NCBI RefSeq assembly: GCF_014892515.1
Contig: NZ_JADBGR010000104.1
Span: 109,826 to 173,825 of the forward strand
Reading direction: 5' to 3'
Origin: Myceligenerans pegani
GTDB lineage: Bacteria > Actinomycetota > Actinomycetes > Actinomycetales > Cellulomonadaceae
Length of the DNA: 64,000 nucleotides
Made by a program: the position numbers and the translations under genes. The notes under the pieces were generated by a model that did not search any database, was not told the DNA's origin, and saw only the letters and a program-made list of their open reading frames with translations. Shown in pieces: positions 17,358-26,161 of the stretch; within the stretch, counting starts at the first letter, position 1, and each line of letters opens with the position of its first letter.

Positions 17358-18724
17358 CCGAACTCGGACGGATGACCGGAGCGGGGCACGCGCCCGGACG
17401 GACGGCCCGCCCCGGCGCCACGCCCGGTGCGAAGCCCGCTCCCGGGCGCACGGCCGGGGCCGGCCCCGGAGGCATACCCGCCCAGCAGGCGCTACGGCTC
17501 GGCGACGTGCACGACCGCCACCTCCTCTCCGAGACCACCGCGGCCGACGACCCCGACGACGTGTACTCGCGGCTGCGGGAACGCTGGGGACCCGTCGCGC
17601 CCGTCGACCTGGAGCCGGGCGTGCCGGCCTGGCTGGTGCTCGGGCACGCCGAGGTGGTCGCCGTCATGCGCGACGACCGCACCTTCGTCAAGGACCCCTC
17701 CACCTGGCGCGGGCACGACGAGGAACTGCTGGGCCCGCACTCCGGGCTGCGCCCGCTCATCTCCCGCGCCCCGCAGCACACGGCGATCCACCAGGACGGC
17801 GCCGAGCACATGCGCCTGCGAGCCCCGATCGACGACGCCCTGGAACAGGTCGACGAGATCCGCACCGCCGTCGTCGTGCGGCGCCTGTGCACGATGCTCA
17901 TCCAGCGCTTCGAGCGGCGCGGCCGGGCGGACCTCGTCGCCGAGTACGCCGCCGCCGTGCCCTTCCTCGTCATGTCCGAGCTCGCGGGGTACGACCCCGA
18001 GGACGCCCAGCGCATCCAGGAGATCATCCAGGCGATCTTCGACGTCGGCCCGGACGCGCGGGACCTGCGCAAGGAGCTCGGCGGCATCGTCCGCACGCAC
18101 CTGGCCCGCAGCGCGGAACGTGGCACGACGGATATCGCGGGCGTGCTCGCCCGCCACCCGGCCTTCCAGGACGACCTCGAACGGGCGCAGACCCTCATCG
18201 CCCTCACATCGATCGCCAGCACGTCCCTGCTGTCCTGGGTGGCCCAGACCCTCACCCTCGTCCTCACCGACGAACGCTTCTCCAACCGCCTGCGCGGCGG
18301 CCGGCTCAACATCGACGACGCCCTCGACGAGGTCCTGTGGCGCTCGACCCCCAACCCGAACATGGTGCCGCGGTACGCCACGCGCGACGTCCTGCTCGAC
18401 GACAAGCTCATCGAGCGGGGCGACGCCGTCGTGATGTCCGTGCACGCCGCGAACCACGACCCGGCGATCCTGCCCGACGACCAGTGGGAGGAGATCGGCA
18501 ACCGCGCCCACCTCTCCTTCGGCGGCGGGCCCCACACCTGCCCGGCGCCCCGGCTCGCGCGCGTCATCGCACGGATCGCCGCCGAGACCCTGGTCCGGCG
18601 CCTGCACGTGACATTCGACGGCGACCCCGCCGACCTCGAGTGGGCGCCGTCGCCCTGGCTCCGGTACCCCGCGCGGCTGCCGGTCACGTTCCCCGTACCC
18701 CGCCGCACCGACGAGGAGAGGTAG
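17354..18724 (+). CDS. Cytochrome P450 with non-canonical K-helix (CYP157-like)
   Basis: 456 residues. A 45-residue Gly/Ala/Pro/Arg-rich head precedes a P450 fold. The heme ligand loop is FGGGPHTCPAPRLAR with Cys396. Two usually conserved motifs are off. The K-helix reads D325-E-V-L-W-R330, so the canonical E-x-x-R has Val at 327. The I-helix reads ALTSIASTS and lacks the acid-Thr pair. Published CYP157 proteins of Streptomyces lack ExxR in a comparable way. The enzyme may have unusual chemistry or be non-catalytic. It is coupled to the lipid kinase upstream and lies 6 bp before pntA. Substrate unknown. Confidence 0.82.
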   Translation: MTELGRMTGAGHAPGRTARPGATPGAKPAPGRTAGAGPGGIPAQQALRLGDVHDRHLLSETTAADDPDDVYSRLRERWGPVAPVDLEPGVPAWLVLGHAEVVAVMRDDRTFVKDPSTWRGHDEELLGPHSGLRPLISRAPQHTAIHQDGAEHMRLRAPIDDALEQVDEIRTAVVVRRLCTMLIQRFERRGRADLVAEYAAAVPFLVMSELAGYDPEDAQRIQEIIQAIFDVGPDARDLRKELGGIVRTHLARSAERGTTDIAGVLARHPAFQDDLERAQTLIALTSIASTSLLSWVAQTLTLVLTDERFSNRLRGGRLNIDDALDEVLWRSTPNPNMVPRYATRDVLLDDKLIERGDAVVMSVHAANHDPAILPDDQWEEIGNRAHLSFGGGPHTCPAPRLARVIARIAAETLVRRLHVTFDGDPADLEWAPSPWLRYPARLPVTFPVPRRTDEER

Positions 18725-18730
18725 CCACAG

Positions 18731-20311
18731 ATGCAGATCGGTATCCCCGACGACGCGGGGCCCTTGGTCGCCGCGACGCCGTCGGCCGTCGAGCGGCTCG
18801 GCGCCCTCGGCTACGACGTCGTCGTCACCGAGGGCGCCGGAGCCGCCGCCGGGCTGCCCGACGACGACTACCGCGCCGCCGGCGCGCTCGTCGTCTCCGA
18901 CCCCGCCGTCGCGTGGGAGTCGGACGTGGTCGTCTGCACCGTCGTGCCCGACGACGTCACCGAGCTGATGCGACCCGGATCGACCCTCGTCGCCCGGCTC
19001 GCCCCCGCCGCCCACCCCGACCGCGTGCGCGCGCTGGCCGAGCGCGGGATCACCGCCCTCGCCCTCGACGCCGTGCCCCGCATCTCCCGCGCCCAGTCCC
19101 TCGACGTGCTCTCCGTCCTGTCCAACGTCGCCGGCTACCGCGCCGTCGTCGAGGCCGCCGTTGAGTACTCCGGCATGTTCGGCGGCCAGGTCACCGCGGC
19201 CGGCAGCACCCGGCCCGCCACCGTCTTCGTGATCGGCGCCGGCGTCGCCGGGCTCGCCGCCCTCGGCGCCGCCACCGCGCTCGGCGCACGCGTCCGCGCG
19301 TTCGACGTGCGGCCCGAGGTGGCCGAGCAGATCGAGTCCATGGGCGCCGAGTTCGTCTCCGAACCCGAGGCGCAGCAGCAGGTCAGCGCCGACGGCTACG
19401 CCGCACCCCTCACCGAGGACCAGCTCGCCGCAGCCCTGCGCCTCTACACGCGCGAGGCCGCCGCGGCCGACATCGTCATCACCACCGCGCTCGTGCGCGG
19501 CACCGCGCCCACCACCCTCACCGCCGAGGCCGTGGCGGCCATGCGGCCCGGCTCCGTGATCGTCGACCTCGCCGCACCCGGCGGCGGCAACTGCGAACTC
19601 ACCGTCCCGGGGGAGCGGGTGGTGTCCCCGGGCGGCGTCGTCGTCCTCGGCTGGACCGACCTGCCCGCCCGCATGCCGCGCCACACCTCCGAGCTGCACG
19701 GCACCGCCGTCGCCAACCTGCTCACCCTGCTGACGCCCGGCAAGGACGGCGAGGTCCGGCTCGACCTGGACGACGTCGTGCAGCGCGGGATCACCGTCGC
19801 CCGCGGCGGCGAGGTGCTCTGGCCGCCACCGGCCGTCCAGGTCAGCGCGGCACCCGCGGCCCCGGCGGCGAGGGCCGCGGACGGCACGGACGGCACCACG
19901 ACCGCCGTCGGCCCCGAGACGCCCGCCCGGCGCCGCCCCACCTGGCTCACCGGGGCGCTCGCCGTCGCGGCCGCCGTCCTCGCCGGGCTGGTCGTCGCCG
20001 CGTCACCCGCCGAGACCGTCGGACACTTCACGGTGCTGGCGCTCGCGATCGTCGTCGGGTTCTACGTGATCCGGTCCGTCACCCACGCGTTGCACACGCC
20101 GCTGATGAGCCAGACCAATGCCGTCTCCGGCATCATCCTGGTGGGCGCGCTGCTGCAGATCGGGTCCTCGTCGCTCCTGGTGACCGTGCTGGCGACCATC
20201 GCCGCGGCCGTGGCGAGCATCAACGTCTTCGGCGGGTTCCTCGTGACGCGGCGGATGCTGCGGATGTTCCGCAAGGCCGACGAGACGCCTGCCGAGGGGA
20301 GCGCGCGATGA
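18731..20311 (+). CDS. pntA: NAD(P) transhydrogenase subunit alpha
   Basis: 526 residues, a fused PntAA-PntAB. Residues 1-370 are the NAD(H)-binding domain I ([43 protein letters not shown]). About 60 Ala/Pro-rich residues follow, then three to four membrane helices (about 415-510). The enzyme couples proton entry to hydride transfer from NADH to NADP+. It lies 6 bp after the P450 gene and overlaps pntB by four bases, so NADPH supply may be tied to the genes upstream. Confidence 0.93.
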   Translation: MQIGIPDDAGPLVAATPSAVERLGALGYDVVVTEGAGAAAGLPDDDYRAAGALVVSDPAVAWESDVVVCTVVPDDVTELMRPGSTLVARLAPAAHPDRVRALAERGITALALDAVPRISRAQSLDVLSVLSNVAGYRAVVEAAVEYSGMFGGQVTAAGSTRPATVFVIGAGVAGLAALGAATALGARVRAFDVRPEVAEQIESMGAEFVSEPEAQQQVSADGYAAPLTEDQLAAALRLYTREAAAADIVITTALVRGTAPTTLTAEAVAAMRPGSVIVDLAAPGGGNCELTVPGERVVSPGGVVVLGWTDLPARMPRHTSELHGTAVANLLTLLTPGKDGEVRLDLDDVVQRGITVARGGEVLWPPPAVQVSAAPAAPAARAADGTDGTTTAVGPETPARRRPTWLTGALAVAAAVLAGLVVAASPAETVGHFTVLALAIVVGFYVIRSVTHALHTPLMSQTNAVSGIILVGALLQIGSSSLLVTVLATIAAAVASINVFGGFLVTRRMLRMFRKADETPAEGSAR

Positions 20312-21789
20312 CGACGACCGGACTGGTCCAGGGGGCCTCCGTCGTGGCGGCGGTGCTGTTCATCCTGTCGCTGGCGGGCCTGTCCCGGCAGGAGACCGCG
20401 AAGCGCGGCGTGAACCTCGGCATGGCAGGCATGGTGCTGGCGCTCGGCGCGACCATCGCGCTCGCGCTGGTGCGCTCCGAGCGGCCCGTCGGGGTCACGG
20501 CGGCGCTCATCCTGCTCGTGCTGGTCATCGGCGCGACCGTGGGCACCTGGCGGGCGCGGAGCGTCGAGATGACGCAGATGCCCGAGCTCATCGCGCTGCT
20601 GCACTCGTTCGTGGGCCTCGCGGCGGTGCTGGTGGGGTTCGGGTCCTACCTCACGGCGTACTCGCCGGGCGCGGCGGGGGAGGGGCACGCCACGGGCGGC
20701 GGCACGGTACATGCCGTCGAGATCTACCTCGGGGTGCTGATCGGCGCCGTGACGTTCACGGGGTCGCTCGTGGCGTTCGGGAAGCTGTCCGGGCGGCTCA
20801 GGTCCGCGCCCGTGACGCTGCCCGCGCGGAACTGGCTGAACCTGGGCGTCGTGGTGGCGTGCGCGGTGCTGCTGGCCTGGTACCTGGGTGCGCTCGGGAC
20901 GGGCGGCGGGGTGACCGGGGGCTCGGCGGGCGGCGGCGCGGGTGCGGGCGAGGGCGGGGCCGTGGTGCCCTTGCTGCTCATGACCGTGCTCGCCCTCGCG
21001 CTGGGCTGGCACCTGGTCGCGGCGATCGGCGGGGGAGACATGCCCGTCGTCGTCTCGATGCTGAACTCGTACTCCGGCTGGGCCGCCGCGGCGGCGGGGT
21101 TCATGCTCGGCAACGACCTGCTGATCATCACGGGCGCGCTCGTGGGGTCCTCGGGTGCGATCCTCAGCTACATCATGTGCCGGGCGATGAACCGGTCGTT
21201 CGTGTCGGTGATCCTCGGCGGGTTCGGGCAAGCGGCCGGTCCGGCGTCGTCGGACGGGCACGACGGCGAGCACCGCGAGACGACGCCGCCCGCGGTCGCC
21301 GACCAGCTCGTCGCCGCCCGGAGCGTGATCATCGCGCCCGGCTACGGCATGGCGGTGGCGAAGGCGCAGTACCCGGTCGCGGACCTCGCGGCGAAGCTCG
21401 CCGAGCGCGGCGTGCGGGTGCGGTTCGCGATCCATCCGGTCGCCGGGCGGCTGCCGGGACACATGAACGTGCTGCTCGCCGAGGCGAAGGTGCCGTACGA
21501 CATCGTCGAGGGCATGGACGAGATCAACGGGGACTTCGGCGAGACCGACGTCGTCCTGGTGATCGGCGCCAACGACACCGTGAACCCGGCCGCGCAGGAG
21601 GACCCGGGCTCGCCGATCGCGGGGATGCCGGTGCTGGAGGTGTGGAAGGCGCGCGACGTCGTCGTCTTCAAGCGGTCCATGGCCACGGGCTACGCGGGCG
21701 TGCAGAACCCGCTGTTCTTCAAGGAGAACACCGCGATGCTCTTCGGCGACGCGAAGGACCGCGTGGAGGAGATCCTCAAGGCGCTGTGA
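20308..21789 (+). CDS. pntB: NAD(P) transhydrogenase subunit beta
   Basis: 493 residues. The first 280 hold the proton-conducting helices ([42 protein letters not shown]). The rest is NADP(H)-binding domain III, with [44 protein letters not shown] and [19 protein letters not shown] Gly-rich insert sits at about 205-215. It ends the lipid-P450-pnt gene run, and a hairpin follows. Confidence 0.95.
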   Translation: MTTTGLVQGASVVAAVLFILSLAGLSRQETAKRGVNLGMAGMVLALGATIALALVRSERPVGVTAALILLVLVIGATVGTWRARSVEMTQMPELIALLHSFVGLAAVLVGFGSYLTAYSPGAAGEGHATGGGTVHAVEIYLGVLIGAVTFTGSLVAFGKLSGRLRSAPVTLPARNWLNLGVVVACAVLLAWYLGALGTGGGVTGGSAGGGAGAGEGGAVVPLLLMTVLALALGWHLVAAIGGGDMPVVVSMLNSYSGWAAAAAGFMLGNDLLIITGALVGSSGAILSYIMCRAMNRSFVSVILGGFGQAAGPASSDGHDGEHRETTPPAVADQLVAARSVIIAPGYGMAVAKAQYPVADLAAKLAERGVRVRFAIHPVAGRLPGHMNVLLAEAKVPYDIVEGMDEINGDFGETDVVLVIGANDTVNPAAQEDPGSPIAGMPVLEVWKARDVVVFKRSMATGYAGVQNPLFFKENTAMLFGDAKDRVEEILKAL

Positions 21790-21859
21790 GCGCTGGGTGA
21801 CCGGACGCCAGCGGGTGAGCGACCGAATCTGCGGGAAGATCCGGATCCAGTGCGCGGGA

Positions 21860-21902
21860 ACGCCCAGGGAGTGGCGGTCGTCGACAACCACCCCCTGGGC
21901 GT
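21860..21902. terminator. Bidirectional hairpin between pntB and a convergent secreted-protein gene
   Basis: ACGCCCAGGG pairs perfectly with CCCTGGGCGT, extended by GTGG/CCAC after a one-base bulge on each side, with a 13-nt loop. It lies 70 bp after pntB and just before the opposite-strand stop. Confidence 0.65.
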
Positions 21903-21909
21903 CCGGCTG

Positions 21910-22431
21910 TCAGGCATGCCCGTTGTACTGGTACCAGTCGGTGATCGGGTCGTTCCCGTCCTTGTCGTCGTAGAGCCTGAAGTACACGACCGTGCCTTCG
22001 TCGATGTCGTCGTCGGAGTCCATCTGGATCTTGTTCATGTCGAGTTCCTTCGACGTCCCCGGCGCCCAGTAGGGTCCCCCGTCCTCCCTGACGAAGCCCG
22101 AGCCCTCCCACCACATCGCCCGGACGTAGATCGTGTCACCGTCGTTCTTGCCGTCGTAGACGTACAGGATCTCGTCCCACGGGTGGAACTCGACCTGCGC
22201 CACGGCGGTGCCGTTGTTCTTCACGACCAGCTTCAGGGCCTCGCCGCCGGCGTCGTGCTTGAAGCCGGTGTAGTCGAGGCCGCTGTAGTCGTGGCAGAGG
22301 CAGTAGTCGGTGTCGTACTCCGACCTCGAAATCGAGAGGTTCGAGTTGTCGTAAGCACTCGCCGTGGTCGCGGAGAATCCCGTGAAAGCGACAGCGATTC
22401 CGAGTGAGATCAGCATTGCTCTGGCGCGCAT
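21910..22431 (-). CDS. Small secreted protein of unknown function
   Basis: 173 residues. The ATG at 22431 follows AAGGGC and gives a clean Sec signal peptide (MLISLGIAVAFTGFSATTASA). The mature part is acidic and aromatic-rich (many Asp, Tyr, Trp) with a CLC pair near its start and Asp clusters such as DSDDDIDEG. That suggests a compact extracellular beta-sheet domain, perhaps metal- or wall-binding. I do not recognise the family. Its upstream region shares a palindromic motif with the duplicated secreted proteins at 36.5 kb. Confidence 0.7.
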   Translation of the reverse strand: MRARAMLISLGIAVAFTGFSATTASAYDNSNLSISRSEYDTDYCLCHDYSGLDYTGFKHDAGGEALKLVVKNNGTAVAQVEFHPWDEILYVYDGKNDGDTIYVRAMWWEGSGFVREDGGPYWAPGTSKELDMNKIQMDSDDDIDEGTVVYFRLYDDKDGNDPITDWYQYNGHA

Positions 22432-22585
22432 GGTTGCCCTTCTTGTTCGGTTGACAGGCGCACGTCTCCGCCACGGACGTCCGCCGGAGCGTCCTGGGCG
22501 ATCGTCCGGGGATCGTCGCAAAGGACGAGTTCACGTTAAGTCCACTTTCTCGTCATGTTGCTGCCTTTTTGGTCCTGCCTGAATG

Positions 22586-22603
22586 TTTCAGCCACCGCTG
22601 AAT
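22586..22603. promoter_or_regulatory. Palindrome TTTCAGC-N4-GCTGAAT
   Basis: A 7-4-7 inverted repeat with one mismatch, inside the 287-bp region between the divergent secreted-protein and hydrolase genes. A near-identical arrangement (TTTCAGC-N4-GTTGAAA) lies at 36338-36355 upstream of other secreted proteins. It may be a shared operator. Apart from it and a -10 box near 22707, I see nothing else in this gap. Confidence 0.4.
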
Positions 22604-22718
22604 AGTGCTCCACTTCCTGACGTTCTGTGGTAGTCGGGAATGTCGTCACAGCGCTCTCCGCGGTCGCTCGCCGCCGGTAGCCGATACTCGGGGTTTCAGG
22701 TTCGGGTAGTCTGGGCGC

Positions 22719-23591
22719 GTGACGACCGACGATGGTGGTGCCTGGGGCGTTCGGCAGGTTGTCAGGGCGCGGGACGGGCATGAGCTCGGCGTCAGGACCT
22801 TCGAGCCCGAGGGTGAGCCTCGCGGGGTCGCGGTGATCGTGCCCGCGTTCGCCGTGCCCGCGTCGTTCTACGCGGGCTTCGGCGAGTGGCTCGCGGGCCA
22901 CGGGATCCGCGCCGTCACGTTCGACTACCGCGGGTTCGCGTCGTCGTCGGGCGGCCGTCATCTGCGCGAGGTCGATGCCGACCTGCTCGCGTGGGCCGGG
23001 GACGCGGCCGACGTCGTCGGCTGGGCGGCGGAACACGCCGACGGCGTCCCCGTCACCTACGTGGGGCACAGCCTCGGCAGCCAGATCCTGGGCCTCGGGA
23101 AGTACGAGGTGGTGGACCGTGCGCTGTTCGTGGCGGGCGGGAACCCGCACGCCGAGATCAGCAGGTCGCGCATGGCGTGGGCGGCGCCGTTCGCGTTCCG
23201 GGTGCTGCTTCCGGTGGTCATCAGGATGAACGGGTACTACCCGGGCAAGCGCGTGCGGTTCATGGGCAACGCGCCCGCCGGGGTCATGCGGCAGTGGCTG
23301 CGCTGGGCGCAGCACCCCGAGTACCTGCTGGGCGAGGTCCCGCACGCCGCCGACGCGTACGGTTCGGTCGAGATGCCCATCGTCTCCCTGCACATGACCG
23401 ACGACGAACTCGTGACCCGGGAGACCACCGAGGCCATGGAGAGGTGGTACTCCGGCGCCGACCTGACCCACCGCGAGGTCACGCCCGCCGAGCTGGGCGG
23501 CGATCGGGTGGGACACCTCGGCTTCTTCAAGCCGAGGTTCGCCGCGGGCTGGGACCGGGTGGTCCTCCCCGCGATCGCGACCACGCGGTAG
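22719..23591 (+). CDS. Alpha/beta hydrolase (serine aminopeptidase/monoglyceride lipase-like)
   Basis: 290 residues from a GTG; TAGTCT ends six bases before it, which fits a leaderless transcript. Nucleophile elbow GHSLGS, the oxyanion region VIVPAFAVPASFY, the strand TFDYRGFASSSGG, and a late HLGFF that can supply the catalytic His. The shape resembles the YheT/serine-aminopeptidase group acting on esters of small or lipid molecules. There is no signal peptide, so it is cytoplasmic. Substrate cannot be told. Confidence 0.82.
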   Translation: MTTDDGGAWGVRQVVRARDGHELGVRTFEPEGEPRGVAVIVPAFAVPASFYAGFGEWLAGHGIRAVTFDYRGFASSSGGRHLREVDADLLAWAGDAADVVGWAAEHADGVPVTYVGHSLGSQILGLGKYEVVDRALFVAGGNPHAEISRSRMAWAAPFAFRVLLPVVIRMNGYYPGKRVRFMGNAPAGVMRQWLRWAQHPEYLLGEVPHAADAYGSVEMPIVSLHMTDDELVTRETTEAMERWYSGADLTHREVTPAELGGDRVGHLGFFKPRFAAGWDRVVLPAIATTR

Positions 23592-23601
23592 AACATCCGA
23601 T

Positions 23602-23630
23602 TTGACTCGCTTCCGCGCTCGTCCTAGCGT
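23602..23630 (+). promoter_or_regulatory. Promoter TTGACT-N17-TAGCGT
   Basis: A good housekeeping-type match with 17-bp spacing, about 85 bp upstream of the large DUF1906 gene and 10 bp after the hydrolase stop. Confidence 0.55.
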
Positions 23631-23713
23631 GCGTCCCGAATCATCGACCGGGTGAATTTCGTGCCGTGAAGTGCGCGGACAGGCTGACGACACGTGCGAG
23701 TAGGGATGCCTCA

Positions 23714-26146
23714 GTGAACGATCACGTGCTGGAGTCGCAGGCGTGGCTCAACGCCAACTACGGTTCCCGCCCCGGTTGGGAGACCCTGGACGAGGACGGA
23801 GTCATCGGCTGGCAGACCGTCCAGGGGGTGCAGAGGGCTCTCCAGGCCGAGCTGGGGATCTCGCCGCTCGTACCGGGGTTCGGCGACGCGGCGAGGGCGG
23901 CGTTCCGCGCCCGGATCGGCCGGATCGACGGCGGGACGACGGACACCCGCCTTCTGATGATCTTGAGTTGCGCCCTGTGGTGCAAGGGCTCGCCGGGGCT
24001 GCCCAGCGCCTTCTACCACCCGGGGGCAGGCGACCCGGATCCGGCGTTCGGCATGATGAGCGGCAGCGTGGCGGACCTGCGGGTCGCCCTGGGCCTCGGG
24101 GCAGCCGATCCGCACGTGGACGTCAAGATGATGGCGTGGCTGCTGTCGATGGAGACGTATCGCCTGATCTCCGGCGGCACGGCGCCCGTGCAAGCCGTCC
24201 AGCGCTGGCTGAACGGCACGTACGCCGACGAGCCCGCGCTCGACCTGGTCGCCACGCACGGGCTGTTCTCCCGGTCGACGCACCGCGCGCTCATGATCGC
24301 GACCCAGATCGAGATCGGGGTCCCGGCCCGGGAAGCGAACGGCGTTTTCGGGCCGCAGACCAGGGGGCGGCTCAGGGGCGACTACCGGGACGAGGACGGC
24401 GAGCCCGTGCCGGTCCACCGCGGGCCCTACTTCGACCACCTGTTCCAGGCGTGGCTGACGGTCAACGGCTACCCGCTGGTGGTCGACGGGGACATCGACG
24501 CCCGAACCAGGCGCGCCGCCGCGGAGTTCCGCGAGTTCATGGCCCTGACGGACGTGGGCGACATGAGTGCCGGCACGTGGATGGCGCTCATGGTCTCCTG
24601 CGGTGACCCGGATCGGGACGTGACCGGATTCGACCACGCCCTGCAACTGGCCGCGGCGGACTACGAGGACGCGCGGGACAAGGGCTACCGCGTCGTGGGC
24701 CGCTATCTGTCCGGCGTGACGCAGCGCGACGGCGTTCCGTACGACAAGTTCCTGGGTATCGACGAGATCAGCGCCCTGAAGGCGAAGTCGTTCGGCCTCC
24801 TGCCGATCTATCAGGTCATGGAGAACGACGTCTCGTACATGTCCTACGACAACGGCTACCGTCTGGGTGTCCTGGCGACGCAGCGCGCACATGTCGTCGG
24901 CCTGCCCGAGAACTCCGTCGTCTACTTCGCGGTGGACTTCGATGCGCACGGCGCGACGGTGACAGGGCCGGTGATGGACCACTTCCGTGGCATCGACGAC
25001 GCGGTCTCCTCGGTGTCGGGGACCTACCCGCTTCGAGTCGGTGTCTACGGCGGGCGCAACGTGTGCGACCTGGTGGTCAAGGAAGGGCTGGCCGCGGCGT
25101 CGTTCATCGCCGGTGCCGCGTACGCGTGGGTCGCGAACATGGGCCATCCGATGCCGCGGTCCTGGCACTACAACCAGATACAGGCCACCGACCTCACCCT
25201 GGCGGGAACGTCTCGCGAGATCGACAAGGTCGTCGTCTCGCCCGCCGCCGAGCCCGTCGACGCCTGCCTGATCGCCGGGCCGCCTCCCGAACTGGACGGA
25301 CGGGCGTCGGCGACGGGCTACGGTCTCGACCTCGACTGGTTCATCGGCGCGACGCACGACGTCGAACGCGGGTTCGCCGCCCGTGGCGACGCGTTCGACC
25401 GGTACCGGGACGCGGCCGACGACTACCTCGTCCAAGCCATCCAGCGCCTCGCGCACCCCGGTGCCCCGTGGCGGGCGTACGCCCCGTTCGGGGCCCCCGA
25501 AGCCCTGGAGGCCGCGGGCGAGGTCCTGGCCGCACGGGAGCTCGGGGTGTTCGACGAGATCCGGGACGCCCGGCGCTTCGCGGTGGCGCTCCGCGGGCAC
25601 GAACGCCACGGCGTCGTTCCGCGGGGATGGTCCGCGTGGACGCCGGGCGACCTCGGTGGCTGGGGCTTCGACCTCTATTCGCTCTGGGTGAGGCTGGCTG
25701 CCGGGAAGGCCGCGGCTCGCATCCCCGCAGGTGACGTCTACGAGTTCGTGTCGGACAACCTGGGCGGCGACGAATCGCTCTTCAGCACGAGGGACCTCGT
25801 CGCCGATGCGGACGCGGTGCTGGTCGCCTCCCGCCGGGAAATGCTGGTCGCCTCCCGCCGGGAGGCCGAGGGCCGCTACTCCGCGGTCCTCCGGGACGTC
25901 CTGTCCACCGATGCCCAGGGGCGCATCCGGCAGTTCTACCGAACGCGCTTCGCGGGCAGGAGATCTACCGCCGTGGACGCGGTCTCTCAGCTGGCGGCCG
26001 GCGTCGATCACGGGTCGGTGCGGGAGGCCTTCGGCATGACGTACAACGAGGTGTGCGGATCCCCGGATCCGTTCCTGCCGAAGCCGACGGTCGTGCAGGC
26101 GGAAGCGATGGGACGGGCGTTCGCCGATCTCATCGACGGCATCTGA
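23714..26146 (+). CDS. Large Rv2525c/DUF1906-type glycoside-hydrolase-like protein with PG-binding-like repeats
   Basis: 810 residues from the GTG at 23714 (preceded by AGGGATG); a GTG at 23666 would add 16. Residues 1-300 hold three peptidoglycan-binding-like repeats (QAWLNANYG..DGVIGWQTVQGVQ; QRWLNGTY..NGVFGPQTRGRL; QAWLTVNG..DGDIDARTRRAA). About 310-520 is an Rv2525c-like domain with a GH25-like fold: YRVVGRYLSG, VYFAVDFDA, VGVYGG, SWHYNQ, REIDKVV. The last 290 residues match nothing I know and contain a duplicated LVASRRE unit. No signal peptide is visible, which is odd for a wall-active protein. It is 15 bp upstream of a Tat-exported protein gene. Confidence 0.72.
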   Translation: MNDHVLESQAWLNANYGSRPGWETLDEDGVIGWQTVQGVQRALQAELGISPLVPGFGDAARAAFRARIGRIDGGTTDTRLLMILSCALWCKGSPGLPSAFYHPGAGDPDPAFGMMSGSVADLRVALGLGAADPHVDVKMMAWLLSMETYRLISGGTAPVQAVQRWLNGTYADEPALDLVATHGLFSRSTHRALMIATQIEIGVPAREANGVFGPQTRGRLRGDYRDEDGEPVPVHRGPYFDHLFQAWLTVNGYPLVVDGDIDARTRRAAAEFREFMALTDVGDMSAGTWMALMVSCGDPDRDVTGFDHALQLAAADYEDARDKGYRVVGRYLSGVTQRDGVPYDKFLGIDEISALKAKSFGLLPIYQVMENDVSYMSYDNGYRLGVLATQRAHVVGLPENSVVYFAVDFDAHGATVTGPVMDHFRGIDDAVSSVSGTYPLRVGVYGGRNVCDLVVKEGLAAASFIAGAAYAWVANMGHPMPRSWHYNQIQATDLTLAGTSREIDKVVVSPAAEPVDACLIAGPPPELDGRASATGYGLDLDWFIGATHDVERGFAARGDAFDRYRDAADDYLVQAIQRLAHPGAPWRAYAPFGAPEALEAAGEVLAARELGVFDEIRDARRFAVALRGHERHGVVPRGWSAWTPGDLGGWGFDLYSLWVRLAAGKAAARIPAGDVYEFVSDNLGGDESLFSTRDLVADADAVLVASRREMLVASRREAEGRYSAVLRDVLSTDAQGRIRQFYRTRFAGRRSTAVDAVSQLAAGVDHGSVREAFGMTYNEVCGSPDPFLPKPTVVQAEAMGRAFADLIDGI

Positions 26147-26161
26147 ACGATGGAGGATCAT

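Noticed and set aside
17492-19699. 735-codon minus-strand open frame across the P450 and pntA genes
   Set aside because: Composition is typical of an antisense shadow (Gly/Asp/Glu/Val-rich with no motifs), while both plus-strand genes have clear family signatures.
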